From: Fimenecus sp051881435
Lineage (GTDB): Bacteria > Bacillota > Clostridia > Oscillospirales > Acutalibacteraceae
DNA length: 28,537 bases
Assembly (NCBI GenBank): GCA_051881435.1
Contig: JBJEPW010000037.1
Coordinates: 1-28,537, forward strand
Direction of reading: 5' to 3'
Positions 1-7,508 of this stretch are shown here, one piece after another; position 1 is the stretch's first letter; each line of letters starts with the position of its first letter. A program made the position numbers and the translations under genes. The notes beneath the pieces were generated by a model. That model was not told where the DNA came from. It saw only the letters and a program-made list of their open reading frames with translations, and searched no databases.

Positions 1-803
1 AATATGACGGCGAAAAAGAGCTTGAATTTGAGCTCAATGCCAAAACCGAAAAGGGAGCAATATCGGGCAGTGCAAAATACACTGAGTTCTGGACATTTGA
101 GGGCGAGGAAGTCACTGATGAAATATCCGTAGAATTCAGCGATGTCAAGGCAGTAAGCTGCGGCGGCGTGTATGTACTTACAGGTGAGGCGTCACTCACA
201 GTTTATGATGAAAAAATCGGTACTCTCACCGCGTCGGCAGACGGTGATAAATATACAATAACCGTTGAGGCTGACCCGGACTATGAAGATTTCAAAGCGG
301 AGCTCACCGCAACCCTTACATCAAGTCCCGATGTGTCCGATGTTAAAACCGTTGCCCCGAAAGACGCAGTAACAGTTGAAGAATATGCTGCAATCATCGA
401 AGAAAAAATTACAGATATATTCGCAAATTCAAGCACAAATCAAATAAATAAGACTTGCACGATCAATATTGGTTCGATCAGGGCAAATGTAGCAAACTAT
501 TATGCGATGAATGAGAAAATTCCTACATATTCAGACATTGAACGCATGTTTGATGATGGCAGAATGCCCGAGTGTCCTCTCGGCGGTGAATATACAATTG
601 CCGTAAGACCGGACGGTTCTGCCGAGGTTATGTGCCCGAATTTTTCGGATGAACATGGATATGGTAGCGTAAGCAGTTTCTCAAGCGATGCAACAATACT
701 TAGCAAATATGATTATTCATATAGCGATAATTATTATGACTATGACTACGATTACAGCGGCGGTTATAATGATTATGATTACGATTATAATTACGGCTAT
801 TAA
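1..803 (+). CDS. 3' part of a surface/secreted-type protein with pilin-like module and Tyr/Asp-rich tail (partial, start outside window)
   Basis: An open frame runs in from the left edge (first full codon at base 3) to a TAA at 801-803, giving about 266 visible residues. The GTG at 168 is an internal codon with no ribosome site, so the real start lies upstream. The first ~120 residues are acidic and beta-rich. The next part contains NYYAMNEKIPTYSDIERMF, then CPLGGEYTI, then a second Cys and HG. This matches the common C-terminal pattern of Gram-positive type IV pilin/ComGC-like proteins (a Pro-Thr turn, then a CP-GG-x-Y-T beta hairpin closed by a second Cys). The hydrophobic pilin N-helix would not be expected at this position, so this looks like a grafted module. 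The last ~45 residues are Ser/Tyr/Asp/Gly with repeated YDYDYDY runs. Function is unknown; surface exposure is inferred from composition. A terminator follows at 843-877. Confidence 0.75.
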   Translation, partial: YDGEKELEFELNAKTEKGAISGSAKYTEFWTFEGEEVTDEISVEFSDVKAVSCGGVYVLTGEASLTVYDEKIGTLTASADGDKYTITVEADPDYEDFKAELTATLTSSPDVSDVKTVAPKDAVTVEEYAAIIEEKITDIFANSSTNQINKTCTINIGSIRANVANYYAMNEKIPTYSDIERMFDDGRMPECPLGGEYTIAVRPDGSAEVMCPNFSDEHGYGSVSSFSSDATILSKYDYSYSDNYYDYDYDYSGGYNDYDYDYNYGY

Positions 804-842
804 GTCGATAACAGTCACAAGAATTTAATACTGATTATGAAA

Positions 843-877
843 ACGCGGTTCTTCCATTTCGGAGAACCGTGTTTTTT
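843..877 (+). terminator. Rho-independent terminator after the partial left-end gene
   Basis: A 10-bp stem (843-852 with 863-872, one G-T pair) has a 10-nt loop and is followed by a run of six T. It lies 40 bp after the stop codon of the left-end gene. Confidence 0.85.
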
Positions 878-883
878 ATATGT

Positions 884-1081
884 GTATGGGCGATTCACGA
901 ATCACCCGCAAAATGACCGTAAAACTTGTAGGGGACGATGCCTTTCATCGTCCCGTAAAATCACGAAAAAAACAACCTCAATATGGTAGGGCGGGGCGTG
1001 GGTGTCCGGCGGACACCTCTGCGAATGAAATGAGCAGAAGCGCTGTCTGAGCCGGCAGGCGAGTAATGCTTGCCCCCGCCG
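884..1081. repeat. Modular palindromic intergenic repeat, copy 1
   Basis: This is a string of short palindromic modules: GGGCGATTC/GAATCACCC near 889-907, GGGACGATG/CATCGTCCC at 931-954, GGTGTCC/GGACACC at 1001-1017, and a GC-rich module ending in TGCTTGCCCCCGCCG at 1081. The same modules in the same order recur at 28077-28276 with base changes. Bases 924-1041 are also duplicated exactly at 1158-1275. It resembles the REP-like intergenic repeats common in gut Clostridia. Short reading frames crossing it on the minus strand are by-products of the repeat. Confidence 0.8.
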
Positions 1082-1085
1082 CAAT

Positions 1086-1138
1086 CCGCTCCCTCTTAGA
1101 GGGCGCTGTCATTTAAAAAAATGACTGAGGGAGTTTTG
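1086..1138. repeat. Short palindromic repeat with CTCCCTC...GAGGGAG ends
   Basis: The segment has a CTCCCTC / GAGGGAG pair enclosing TTAGAGGG and a GTCATTT/AAATGAC hairpin at 1108-1125. This design is familiar from short dispersed elements in related gut Clostridia, a family match made from memory. No coding potential is seen. Confidence 0.5.
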
Positions 1139-1157
1139 ACTTACAGCATAATTCTTT

Positions 1158-1275
1158 ACTTGTAGGGGACGATGCCTTTCATCGTCCCGTAAAATCACGA
1201 AAAAAACAACCTCAATATGGTAGGGCGGGGCGTGGGTGTCCGGCGGACACCTCTGCGAATGAAATGAGCAGAAGC
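1158..1275. repeat. Exact 118-bp direct duplication of 924-1041
   Basis: Bases 1158-1275 are identical to 924-1041 at a constant offset of 234 bp. This covers the GGGACGATG/CATCGTCCC palindrome, a seven-A run and the GGTGTCC/GGACACC palindrome. Similarity stops abruptly on both sides, so this is a recent partial copy lacking the first and last modules of copy 1. Confidence 0.95.
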
Positions 1276-1707
1276 AAGCCAAGCAGGCGCAGAACTACTA
1301 ACACCCCGCAAACGAGCATAATGTTCTTTAAGCATCAAAGATAAACAAATGAAAAGAAACATTAAACAAAAAAACTTATAGTGATAAAAGAAACGAACGA
1401 AACATTGAATGAGATACTCATCATAATGTAAAAAGCCTTGAACCAACTTAGTTTCAAGGCTTTTTAACTTGGTAGGGGCAGAAGAATTCAATTTGTAGAT
1501 TTACAATGTGAAGGAGGTGTTCGCATACGGAGTCAGAGTGTATGCTTTTCTTTCAAAAATCCCTATTTCAAGCCATATTTCAGGGCTCAAATCTCTATAA
1601 TATCTTCAAGCTGAAATTTTAATAAATCGGGATAAGTGAGTAAAAATATTGAACGACCGCTTGTAAGAAAGCTTTACAAAAAGAATAATTTAGTTCACTG
1701 CACAAAC
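1276..1707. other. Gene-free AT-rich stretch
   Basis: No convincing gene is seen. The stretch holds one strong hairpin (listed separately at 1430-1465) and a weaker one (GCATAC at 1523-1528 with GTATGC at 1540-1545, followed by TTTTCTTTC). An AAGGAGGTG string at 1511-1519 looks like a ribosome site but is followed only by a 27-codon frame with no start at proper spacing. This may be debris of a lost gene. Confidence 0.5.
1430..1465. terminator. Bidirectional terminator-type hairpin
   Basis: There is a perfect 13-bp inverted repeat (1430-1442 with 1453-1465) with a 10-nt loop. The stem ends are A5 on one side and T5 on the other, so it can end transcripts from either strand. No gene now abuts it. 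Confidence 0.7.
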
Positions 1708-1746
1708 AAACCCGAAAGGACACATACAAAGTTCTTTCGGTTTTGA
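1708..1746 (-). terminator. Terminator of the TetR-type regulator gene
   Basis: Read on the minus strand, AAACCGAAAGAA and CCTTTCGGGTTT form a near-perfect stem around a 12-nt loop, running into GTTTGTTTG. It begins ten bases after the stop codon of the regulator gene at 1756. Confidence 0.7.
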
Positions 1747-1755
1747 CTTATATTT

Positions 1756-2325
1756 TTATTGAAAATTCAGGTTAACAAGTGCACTTCGGTTTATAGAGAA
1801 CAGCAATTCGCATATTGTGTTTTCATCAGCATCATAATCGGAGCGTATCCATTGGATAAGAATACCTGTACTGCCGTTTAATATGTATGAATAAATATAC
1901 TGCTCAATCTCTTCGGGGAAAGCAATATTAAGATTTTCGACAAACTGAACTATTGTCTGTTGCATGAACCTTGAACGAAATGCAGGGTCAGCAGAATCAA
2001 CAAGCAGAGCACGGAAGGGCTTATCGTTATCCTTAATATATTTAAGGAAAGACAAGATATATTTATGTGCGCCTATGTCATTTTCCTCGCCGATTTTTTG
2101 CAAATGTTCCTCAGTGGATTGTAACAATTCGTTTTCCAGTTCCTCCAGTAAATCCTTGGGCTCATTGTAATGTGCATAAAAGGTAGAACGGTTTAGCTCT
2201 GCTCTTTCACAAAGCTCTCTTACAGAGATTTTGTTGACAGAGCATTTTTCTTTCAATAAGTCCATAATTGCACTTTTAAACATATATTTTGAGATTCTTG
2301 TGCGTTGATTATTTTTCGTATTCAT
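1756..2325 (-). CDS. TetR/AcrR-family transcriptional regulator, likely controls the rhamnoside operon
   Basis: The product has 189 residues, typical of TetR-family repressors. The N-terminal ~65 residues form the DNA-binding domain. The helix-turn-helix reads ISVRELCERAELNRSTFYAH, with the RSTFYAHY core that defines the family. The C-terminal ~120 residues are mostly helical and would hold the ligand and dimer surfaces; this part resembles the DhaS-like/TetR_C subgroup. The gene is divergent from the sugar symporter gene, with 147 bp between the two starts, and the two promoters overlap two inverted repeats. A role as local repressor released by rhamnose, a rhamnoside or a phosphorylated intermediate is inferred from position. 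It is not an AraC-type RhaR/RhaS or a DeoR-type regulator. Confidence 0.85.
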   Translation of the reverse strand: MNTKNNQRTRISKYMFKSAIMDLLKEKCSVNKISVRELCERAELNRSTFYAHYNEPKDLLEELENELLQSTEEHLQKIGEENDIGAHKYILSFLKYIKDNDKPFRALLVDSADPAFRSRFMQQTIVQFVENLNIAFPEEIEQYIYSYILNGSTGILIQWIRSDYDADENTICELLFSINRSALVNLNFQ

Positions 2326-2367
2326 AAATTATTCCGTCACTTTTCATATATTTTGTCGGTTTAACAG

Positions 2368-2418
2368 CAATCATTATATAAACTGATGATTGTTAACCCA
2401 ACATAGTGTTGTTATAAT
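2368..2418 (+). promoter_or_regulatory. Promoter of the rhamnoside operon with overlapping operator candidates
   Basis: TTGTTA (2390-2395), a 17-bp spacer and TATAAT (2413-2418) make a near-consensus housekeeping promoter about 55 bp before the symporter start. Two inverted repeats overlap it: CAATCAT (2368-2374) with ATGATTG (2386-2392), and CAACATAGTGTTG (2399-2411) lying wholly between -35 and -10. Either is a plausible site for the divergent TetR-type protein. The 5' leader also has a small hairpin (TCTGCT 2436-2441 with AGCAGA 2450-2455) just before the GAGAGGG ribosome site. Confidence 0.7.
2373..2401 (-). promoter_or_regulatory. Promoter of the TetR-type regulator gene
   Basis: On the minus strand TTGGGT (2401-2396), a 17-bp spacer and TATAAT (2378-2373) form a promoter that overlaps the rightward promoter. 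Both inverted repeats fall within it, so one bound repressor could shut both genes and give autoregulation. Confidence 0.6.
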
Positions 2419-2472
2419 AAGAGTGTAATATAAAATCTGCTGATTGTCAAGCAGAAAAGAGAGGGAAAAATT

Positions 2473-3933
2473 ATGATAAACAAATTGAATTCGCCGCTGC
2501 TGTGTAGCCGCATCACCAAAGAGGATGTGCAAAAGAGCGAAAAATGGCTGGGCTATCTTTTAGGCCCTGCGGGTGCGTTGCTTCTCAATGCGATCCTTGC
2601 AAGCTTTCTTAATGTTTATTACACAGATGTTTTAAAGCTTACAAGTGTGTGGGGCGGTGCATTTCTTGCAGTGTTCCCGATAGTATCAAAAATAGTTGAC
2701 GCTATAACAAATATTGTTATGGGTCAGATTATTGACAGAACAAAAACCGCACAGGGCAAGGCAAGACCGTATCTTTTGCTTGCGGCTGTTCTTTTGCCGA
2801 TAACAGGTATTCTTCTGTTTACCGTTCCCGAAGCGTCACAGAATGTTCAGGTAATATGGGTTATGATTTCATATAACCTTTTTTATTCCTTTGCTTTCAC
2901 AATTTATAATATGAGCCATAATCTTATGGTTCCGCTTTCCACAAGAAATGTTCAGCAGAGAGGCAGTCTTTCAGTATTCAACAATATTTCAAGCGTTGCC
3001 GCAACAGGAATTATAGTTGCTCTTTTGTTCCCGATGCTCATTATGCCGAGAATCGGTGTAAATAAGGACGCTTGGATTGTTGTTATGAGCGTTGTTTCAA
3101 TCCTTGCACTCCCGCTTACAATAGTTGAATATTATTTTACCCGTGAAAGAATTACAGAGGAAAATTCAGATGAAAATGCAGAAAAAGTGCCCCTTAAAAC
3201 TCAGCTTTTAAGCGTTATTAAGGATAAATATTGGGTTGTTATCTTCCTGTATCTCATTGTTTATCATATCGGTTCAAATCTTAAAAATGTTTCTCTTATC
3301 TATTTCTGTAACTACGTTCTCGGTACATATAACGACGGTGTAACGCAAACCATGATTTCTGTTATCGGTGGTATTCCTATGGGTATCGGTATGTTTGCCG
3401 TATGGCCACTTGCAAAAAAATTCGGCAAGAGAAATCTTACAATGGCAGGCTTTGTGCTTTATGCCTTGGGCGGTATCATTTGTCTTATAAATCCTCATAA
3501 TATGGTGGTTGTTCTTATCGGTCAGTTTATCAAAAACATCGGCGGTCTGCCCTGTGCTTATGTGTTTATGGCACTTTTTGCAGATGTGCTCGACCATATT
3601 GAATGGAAACACGGATTTAGAGTTGACGGTCTTTCAACATCAATTCTTACGATTATATTGACAGTAGCCGGCGGTGTTTCCAACGGACTTTTGAACCTTT
3701 TGCTTTCAAAGGCAGGATATGTTGCGCCTGAATTTATCAACGGAGAAACAGTTGCCGCAGTACAAAATGCCGCTACACAAAAGGTAATCACCTTCGGCTT
3801 TTTAGGCTTTGAGATTATCGGTGCTGTAATTATGATTGTTCTTCTTGCTTTCCTTAATGTTGAAAAAAATCTTGATAAGGAACAGGCAGAAATCAGAGCA
3901 AGAAAAGGTATAACCAACGAAACAGAGGAGTAA
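2473..3933 (+). CDS. GPH-family (MelB-like) sugar:cation symporter, probable rhamnoside importer
   Basis: A 486-residue integral membrane protein with about 12 hydrophobic segments. It belongs to the glycoside-pentoside-hexuronide:cation symporter family of the major facilitator superfamily, typically 450-500 residues. The family signature is clear: KIVDAITNIVMGQIIDRT, followed by GKARPYLL, in the loop after the second membrane segment. A second conserved stretch, FALLFADVLDHIEW-like (here MALFADVLDHIEWKHG), lies around residues 370-385. The start has a GAGAGGG ribosome site. The gene is first in the operon and ends 2 bp before the rhamnosidase gene. Because that enzyme has no signal peptide, the symporter probably carries intact rhamnosides or short rhamno-oligosaccharides; the exact substrate is inferred only from context. 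Confidence 0.9.
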   Translation: MINKLNSPLLCSRITKEDVQKSEKWLGYLLGPAGALLLNAILASFLNVYYTDVLKLTSVWGGAFLAVFPIVSKIVDAITNIVMGQIIDRTKTAQGKARPYLLLAAVLLPITGILLFTVPEASQNVQVIWVMISYNLFYSFAFTIYNMSHNLMVPLSTRNVQQRGSLSVFNNISSVAATGIIVALLFPMLIMPRIGVNKDAWIVVMSVVSILALPLTIVEYYFTRERITEENSDENAEKVPLKTQLLSVIKDKYWVVIFLYLIVYHIGSNLKNVSLIYFCNYVLGTYNDGVTQTMISVIGGIPMGIGMFAVWPLAKKFGKRNLTMAGFVLYALGGIICLINPHNMVVVLIGQFIKNIGGLPCAYVFMALFADVLDHIEWKHGFRVDGLSTSILTIILTVAGGVSNGLLNLLLSKAGYVAPEFINGETVAAVQNAATQKVITFGFLGFEIIGAVIMIVLLAFLNVEKNLDKEQAEIRARKGITNETEE

Positions 3934-3935
3934 CC

Positions 3936-6560
3936 ATGAAAGCAGTTAATCTTAAATGTGAATACTTGAAAAATCCTATCGGAATTGATATTGATAATCC
4001 AAGGATTATGTGGAATTGTGAGGGTGGTATCACCCAAACGGCATATCAAATTGTAACAGACGATTGGGACAGCGGCAAGGTTGAATCAAGCTCAATGAGA
4101 TGTCACCTTCCTATCAAATTTGAAGCCGGAAAAAGAGTTACATACAAAATCAAATTATGGGATGAAAACGGCAACGAGGGTGATTTCAGCGAGGAAGCGT
4201 TCTTTGAATACGGAATAAAGAATTGGCAAGCTAAATGGATAACAGGTAATTACGAGCCTACTCACGCTCTAACTGACAAAAAGAAGAAAATCGGCAATTC
4301 ATTCTTCCTGTCAGGCGTTGATTATTTAATCAACCAAAAGAAGAATATCACTCCCGAAAGATATCCCGTTGACTGCTTCAAAAAGGATTTTGAAAGTGAA
4401 AAAGGAATTGAAAAAGCAAGGCTTTATATCACCGCCTGCGGAATTTATGAAGCGAGAATAAACGGCAAAAAGGCGGGTAATTTCTGCCTTGCACCGGGTA
4501 TTACAGACTATACAAAGCGTGTTCAGTATCAAACCTATGACGTTGCAGATTTAATTAAGAGCGGCGAGAATGAAATCACGGTTGAACTTGCCGACGGCTG
4601 GTACAGAGGCTCGGTGGGTGCTTGGGGTATCAAGCAGGAATATGGCTATGAAACAAAATTCATTGCACAGCTTGAAATTACTTATTCAGACGGTACAAAA
4701 AATACCATTTTAACTGATAACACTTGGCAATGGAGCAACGACGGTCCTATCCGCTTTGCCGACAACAAGGACGGTGAAGTTGTTGATGCAAACAAAAAGC
4801 CGTCATATTCAATGAAAGCAAAGGAAACGAACCATAATGTTACACCTACTGCTTCAAACAATGTTGCAGTTGTTGAAAAGGAACGCTTCAAGCCCGAAAT
4901 AATCAAAACGCTAAGCGGCAAAACCGTTCTTGATTTTAAGCAGAATTTTGCAGGATATATTGAATTTAACCTTAAAGCAAAGAAAAATCAACGGGTATTT
5001 CTTCGTTTCGGCGAACTACTTGACGATAACGGTGAATTCACCCAAAAAAATATCCAATGCAATTTCAATGGTATTGCCTCTCCGCTTCAGCAGGTTGATT
5101 ACACCTGCACCGACGGAGAAAATCACTATAAAACCAAATTTGCGATTTTCGGCTATCAGTATGTTCTTGTGGAGACAGATGTGCCCTTTACTGCTGATGA
5201 TTTCACGGGCATTGCAGTTTATTCCGAAATGGAACAGACGGGATTCTTTGAAAGCTCAAACGAGCTTCTCAACAAATTAGTTCACGCTACCGTTTGGTCA
5301 ACAAAAAGCAACAGTGCTGATTTGCCCACCGACTGCCCAACCCGTGAACGCCACGGCTGGACAGGTGACGCTCAAATCTTTTTCCAAAGTGCCGCATATC
5401 TTTTTGACTATGCAACCTTTTCTAAAAAGTTTTTAAACGATATGTATGACTGGCAAAAGCAAAACGGAATGCTACCCCAAATTGCACCACCCGGCGGAAT
5501 AGATTTCTTTATGAGTATGATGAACGGAAGTGTCGGTTGGTCGGACGCAGGAATTATCATTCCCTATTATTTCTGGAAGCAGTACGGCGACAGGGACATT
5601 CTTGAGGAATACTATGACCGTATGAAAAAATATGCCGAATTTATGATTAGCCGTGTAGGTAAAAATGCACTTCTTTCAAAGCCACACAAGGTTAAGGGTG
5701 AGAACAGAAAATATATTGTTAACAAGGGTCAGGCATACGGAGAATGGGCAGAGCCTGAGGATGTATATCCAAATCATTGGACAAATGTTGTTATGCCCGA
5801 AACAGAGGTTTCAACCGCTTATACAAGCTATGTTTTAGGCTTGATGAGTGAAATTGCAAACGAACTTGATAAAACCGATGATTCAAAGTATTTCGGCGAT
5901 ATAAGCAATAAATGCAAAAAGGCATATCAGGCACTTGTTGAAACCGAAGGTCATTCACTTGATACTGACCGTCAGGCGCAGCTTGTAAGACCTCTTGCGT
6001 TTGATTTGCTTGATGAAAAGCAGACTGAATTTGCAAAGAAAAGGCTTATCAAAGCACTTGATAACTACGGTTGGCGGCTCGGTACGGGATTCTTATCTAC
6101 ACCGCTGATTTTAGGTGTGCTTGATAAGTATGACCTTGACTCCGCTTATAAGCTCCTTGAAAATGAGGAAATGCCCGGTTGGCTCTTTATGCCCAAAAAC
6201 GGCGCTACTACCATTTGGGAAAGTTGGGAGGGCACAAAAGCACAGGGCGGTATAGCTTCTCTTAACCATTATTCAAAGGGTGCAGTATGCCAATGGCTTT
6301 TTAACACCATGTGCGGAATAAATGTTGACGGCGAAAATCATTTTGTGATTTCACCAAAGCCCGGCGGGCATTTCACATTTGCCAAAGCAGAATATAAAAG
6401 CATTTTCGGCACAGTAAAATCAGGCTGGGAACAAAAGGATGACAAAACGGTTTATAATATCGAAATCCCTGCAAACACAACGGCTGATGTTGTTCTCACA
6501 AACGGAACAAAGCAAGCCGTCACTGCAGGAAAATATACATTCTTTACAGAAAAACTTTAA
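3936..6560 (+). CDS. Cytoplasmic alpha-L-rhamnosidase, glycoside hydrolase family 78
   Basis: This 874-residue enzyme hydrolyses terminal alpha-L-rhamnosyl groups. Rough layout: N-terminal beta domain (1-130), jelly-roll binding domain containing ARLYITACGIYEARINGKKAG-like sequence (about 145-310), a second beta domain (320-430), the (alpha/alpha)6 catalytic barrel (about 435-775) and a C-terminal beta domain. The GH78 hallmark DLPTDCPTRERHGWTGD occupies 462-478, with Glu471 the expected general acid and Asp478 conserved. The second hallmark, TTIWESWEG, carries Glu762 and Glu765, one of them the expected base. There is no signal peptide or membrane segment, so it should act in the cytosol after import. 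It starts 2 bp after the symporter gene and precedes the unknown gene at 6576, consistent with one transcript. Confidence 0.95.
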   Translation: MKAVNLKCEYLKNPIGIDIDNPRIMWNCEGGITQTAYQIVTDDWDSGKVESSSMRCHLPIKFEAGKRVTYKIKLWDENGNEGDFSEEAFFEYGIKNWQAKWITGNYEPTHALTDKKKKIGNSFFLSGVDYLINQKKNITPERYPVDCFKKDFESEKGIEKARLYITACGIYEARINGKKAGNFCLAPGITDYTKRVQYQTYDVADLIKSGENEITVELADGWYRGSVGAWGIKQEYGYETKFIAQLEITYSDGTKNTILTDNTWQWSNDGPIRFADNKDGEVVDANKKPSYSMKAKETNHNVTPTASNNVAVVEKERFKPEIIKTLSGKTVLDFKQNFAGYIEFNLKAKKNQRVFLRFGELLDDNGEFTQKNIQCNFNGIASPLQQVDYTCTDGENHYKTKFAIFGYQYVLVETDVPFTADDFTGIAVYSEMEQTGFFESSNELLNKLVHATVWSTKSNSADLPTDCPTRERHGWTGDAQIFFQSAAYLFDYATFSKKFLNDMYDWQKQNGMLPQIAPPGGIDFFMSMMNGSVGWSDAGIIIPYYFWKQYGDRDILEEYYDRMKKYAEFMISRVGKNALLSKPHKVKGENRKYIVNKGQAYGEWAEPEDVYPNHWTNVVMPETEVSTAYTSYVLGLMSEIANELDKTDDSKYFGDISNKCKKAYQALVETEGHSLDTDRQAQLVRPLAFDLLDEKQTEFAKKRLIKALDNYGWRLGTGFLSTPLILGVLDKYDLDSAYKLLENEEMPGWLFMPKNGATTIWESWEGTKAQGGIASLNHYSKGAVCQWLFNTMCGINVDGENHFVISPKPGGHFTFAKAEYKSIFGTVKSGWEQKDDKTVYNIEIPANTTADVVLTNGTKQAVTAGKYTFFTEKL

Positions 6561-6575
6561 GGTAAGGTGGAAAAA

Positions 6576-7493
6576 ATGGATTTCAATGAAAAAAATGAAA
6601 AGAAAAACCCTGAAACAAAATGGGAATTGTTTAAAGACACTTTTTTAAAGGCTGTTGCAGTGTGTTTATCGTTTGCGATTGTGTATTGCACTGTTATCAT
6701 TTCTTATAAAGAAGCGCAAACAAAATCGGATAATAATGTGGGGAACTCGGCTACACAAAGTAACGATAAGGGCACCGCAGATATTGACTCATCCGATGAT
6801 AAAAACATTCCCGCAGGCGAAAATCAAGAAAACTCAAATTCCGAAATTTCAGGACAAAAGCCGCAATCCGAAGATACTGTGAAAAAAACAGTTGAACTAT
6901 ATAACACCTCTGTTAACCGTATTAAAAAAGAGGCGACCTCAGTAACAAGAAACTATAAAAAACTGGAAAGTCTGCCTGAATATCTCAAACTTCCGTCTGC
7001 AATTCAGTCAATCGGAAGTGCCGCAATAGAGCAGTTTGTAAAAGGCACCGACGAACCTGAAACATGGACTTCGAAAGAAGATATCAATGCAGTTTTCCCC
7101 GTAGGCGGTACTGATTACTCATCTCATCTTACGGCGGATATGGTTGAAAAAGCAGTATGCAAGGATAACGGTGATACATATCAGATCGGAATAAAACTTT
7201 ACGATGATAAAATAACAAGTCCTGAAAAAGGTCAGGGATATGCAGGTGTATTTAACACGGTTTCAGCTTCAACCTTTGAAAACATCAATATTCCCACGGT
7301 TACTTACCAATCGGTTAATGTCAACGGTATCAACGGATATATTTTTTGCACTATTGACAAGGCGTCAGGCAGGGTTACAAAGATAAATTTCCGAAACGCA
7401 GATATTCTGGCGCTGGATGTAAAGGTTGCATTCAGTAGTTTTCAGGCTCAATTTGCACTTTCTGTTGAAGAAGACTATACAATAAAGTATTAA
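6576..7493 (+). CDS. Membrane-anchored protein of unknown function inside the rhamnose operon
   Basis: About 305 residues; I do not recognise a named family. The ATG at 6576 is preferred over an in-frame GTG at 6567 because AAGGTGG (6565-6571) then has good spacing. The N-terminus is charged (about 20 residues rich in Lys/Glu/Asn). One membrane helix follows (FLKAVAVCLSFAIVYCTVII), then a Ser/Asn/Asp/Gln-rich linker of about 60 residues, then a ~200-residue soluble domain likely outside the cell. That domain begins with a Lys-rich helix, includes a WTSKEDINAVFPVGG stretch and ends in a predicted beta-rich region closing with VEEDYTIKY. It sits between the rhamnosidase and the kinase with 15-bp spacings, so it is co-transcribed. 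It could be a binding or sensor protein, or an unrelated passenger; the sequence does not decide. Confidence 0.85.
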   Translation: MDFNEKNEKKNPETKWELFKDTFLKAVAVCLSFAIVYCTVIISYKEAQTKSDNNVGNSATQSNDKGTADIDSSDDKNIPAGENQENSNSEISGQKPQSEDTVKKTVELYNTSVNRIKKEATSVTRNYKKLESLPEYLKLPSAIQSIGSAAIEQFVKGTDEPETWTSKEDINAVFPVGGTDYSSHLTADMVEKAVCKDNGDTYQIGIKLYDDKITSPEKGQGYAGVFNTVSASTFENINIPTVTYQSVNVNGINGYIFCTIDKASGRVTKINFRNADILALDVKVAFSSFQAQFALSVEEDYTIKY

Positions 7494-7508
7494 ATCGGAG
7501 GAATTCTT

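Noticed and set aside
884..1275. Possible CRISPR array because of spaced repeats
   Set aside because: Only two long copies with a 116-bp gap and internal palindromes; no short regular repeats with uniform unique spacers and no cas genes.
3558..4049. 163-codon minus-strand frame across the symporter/rhamnosidase junction
   Set aside because: It is antisense to two well-identified genes, has no ribosome site and its product has no recognisable family pattern.
6567..6575. GTG at 6567 as start of the unknown membrane protein
   Set aside because: It overlaps the AAGGTGG ribosome site; the ATG at 6576 has correct spacing.
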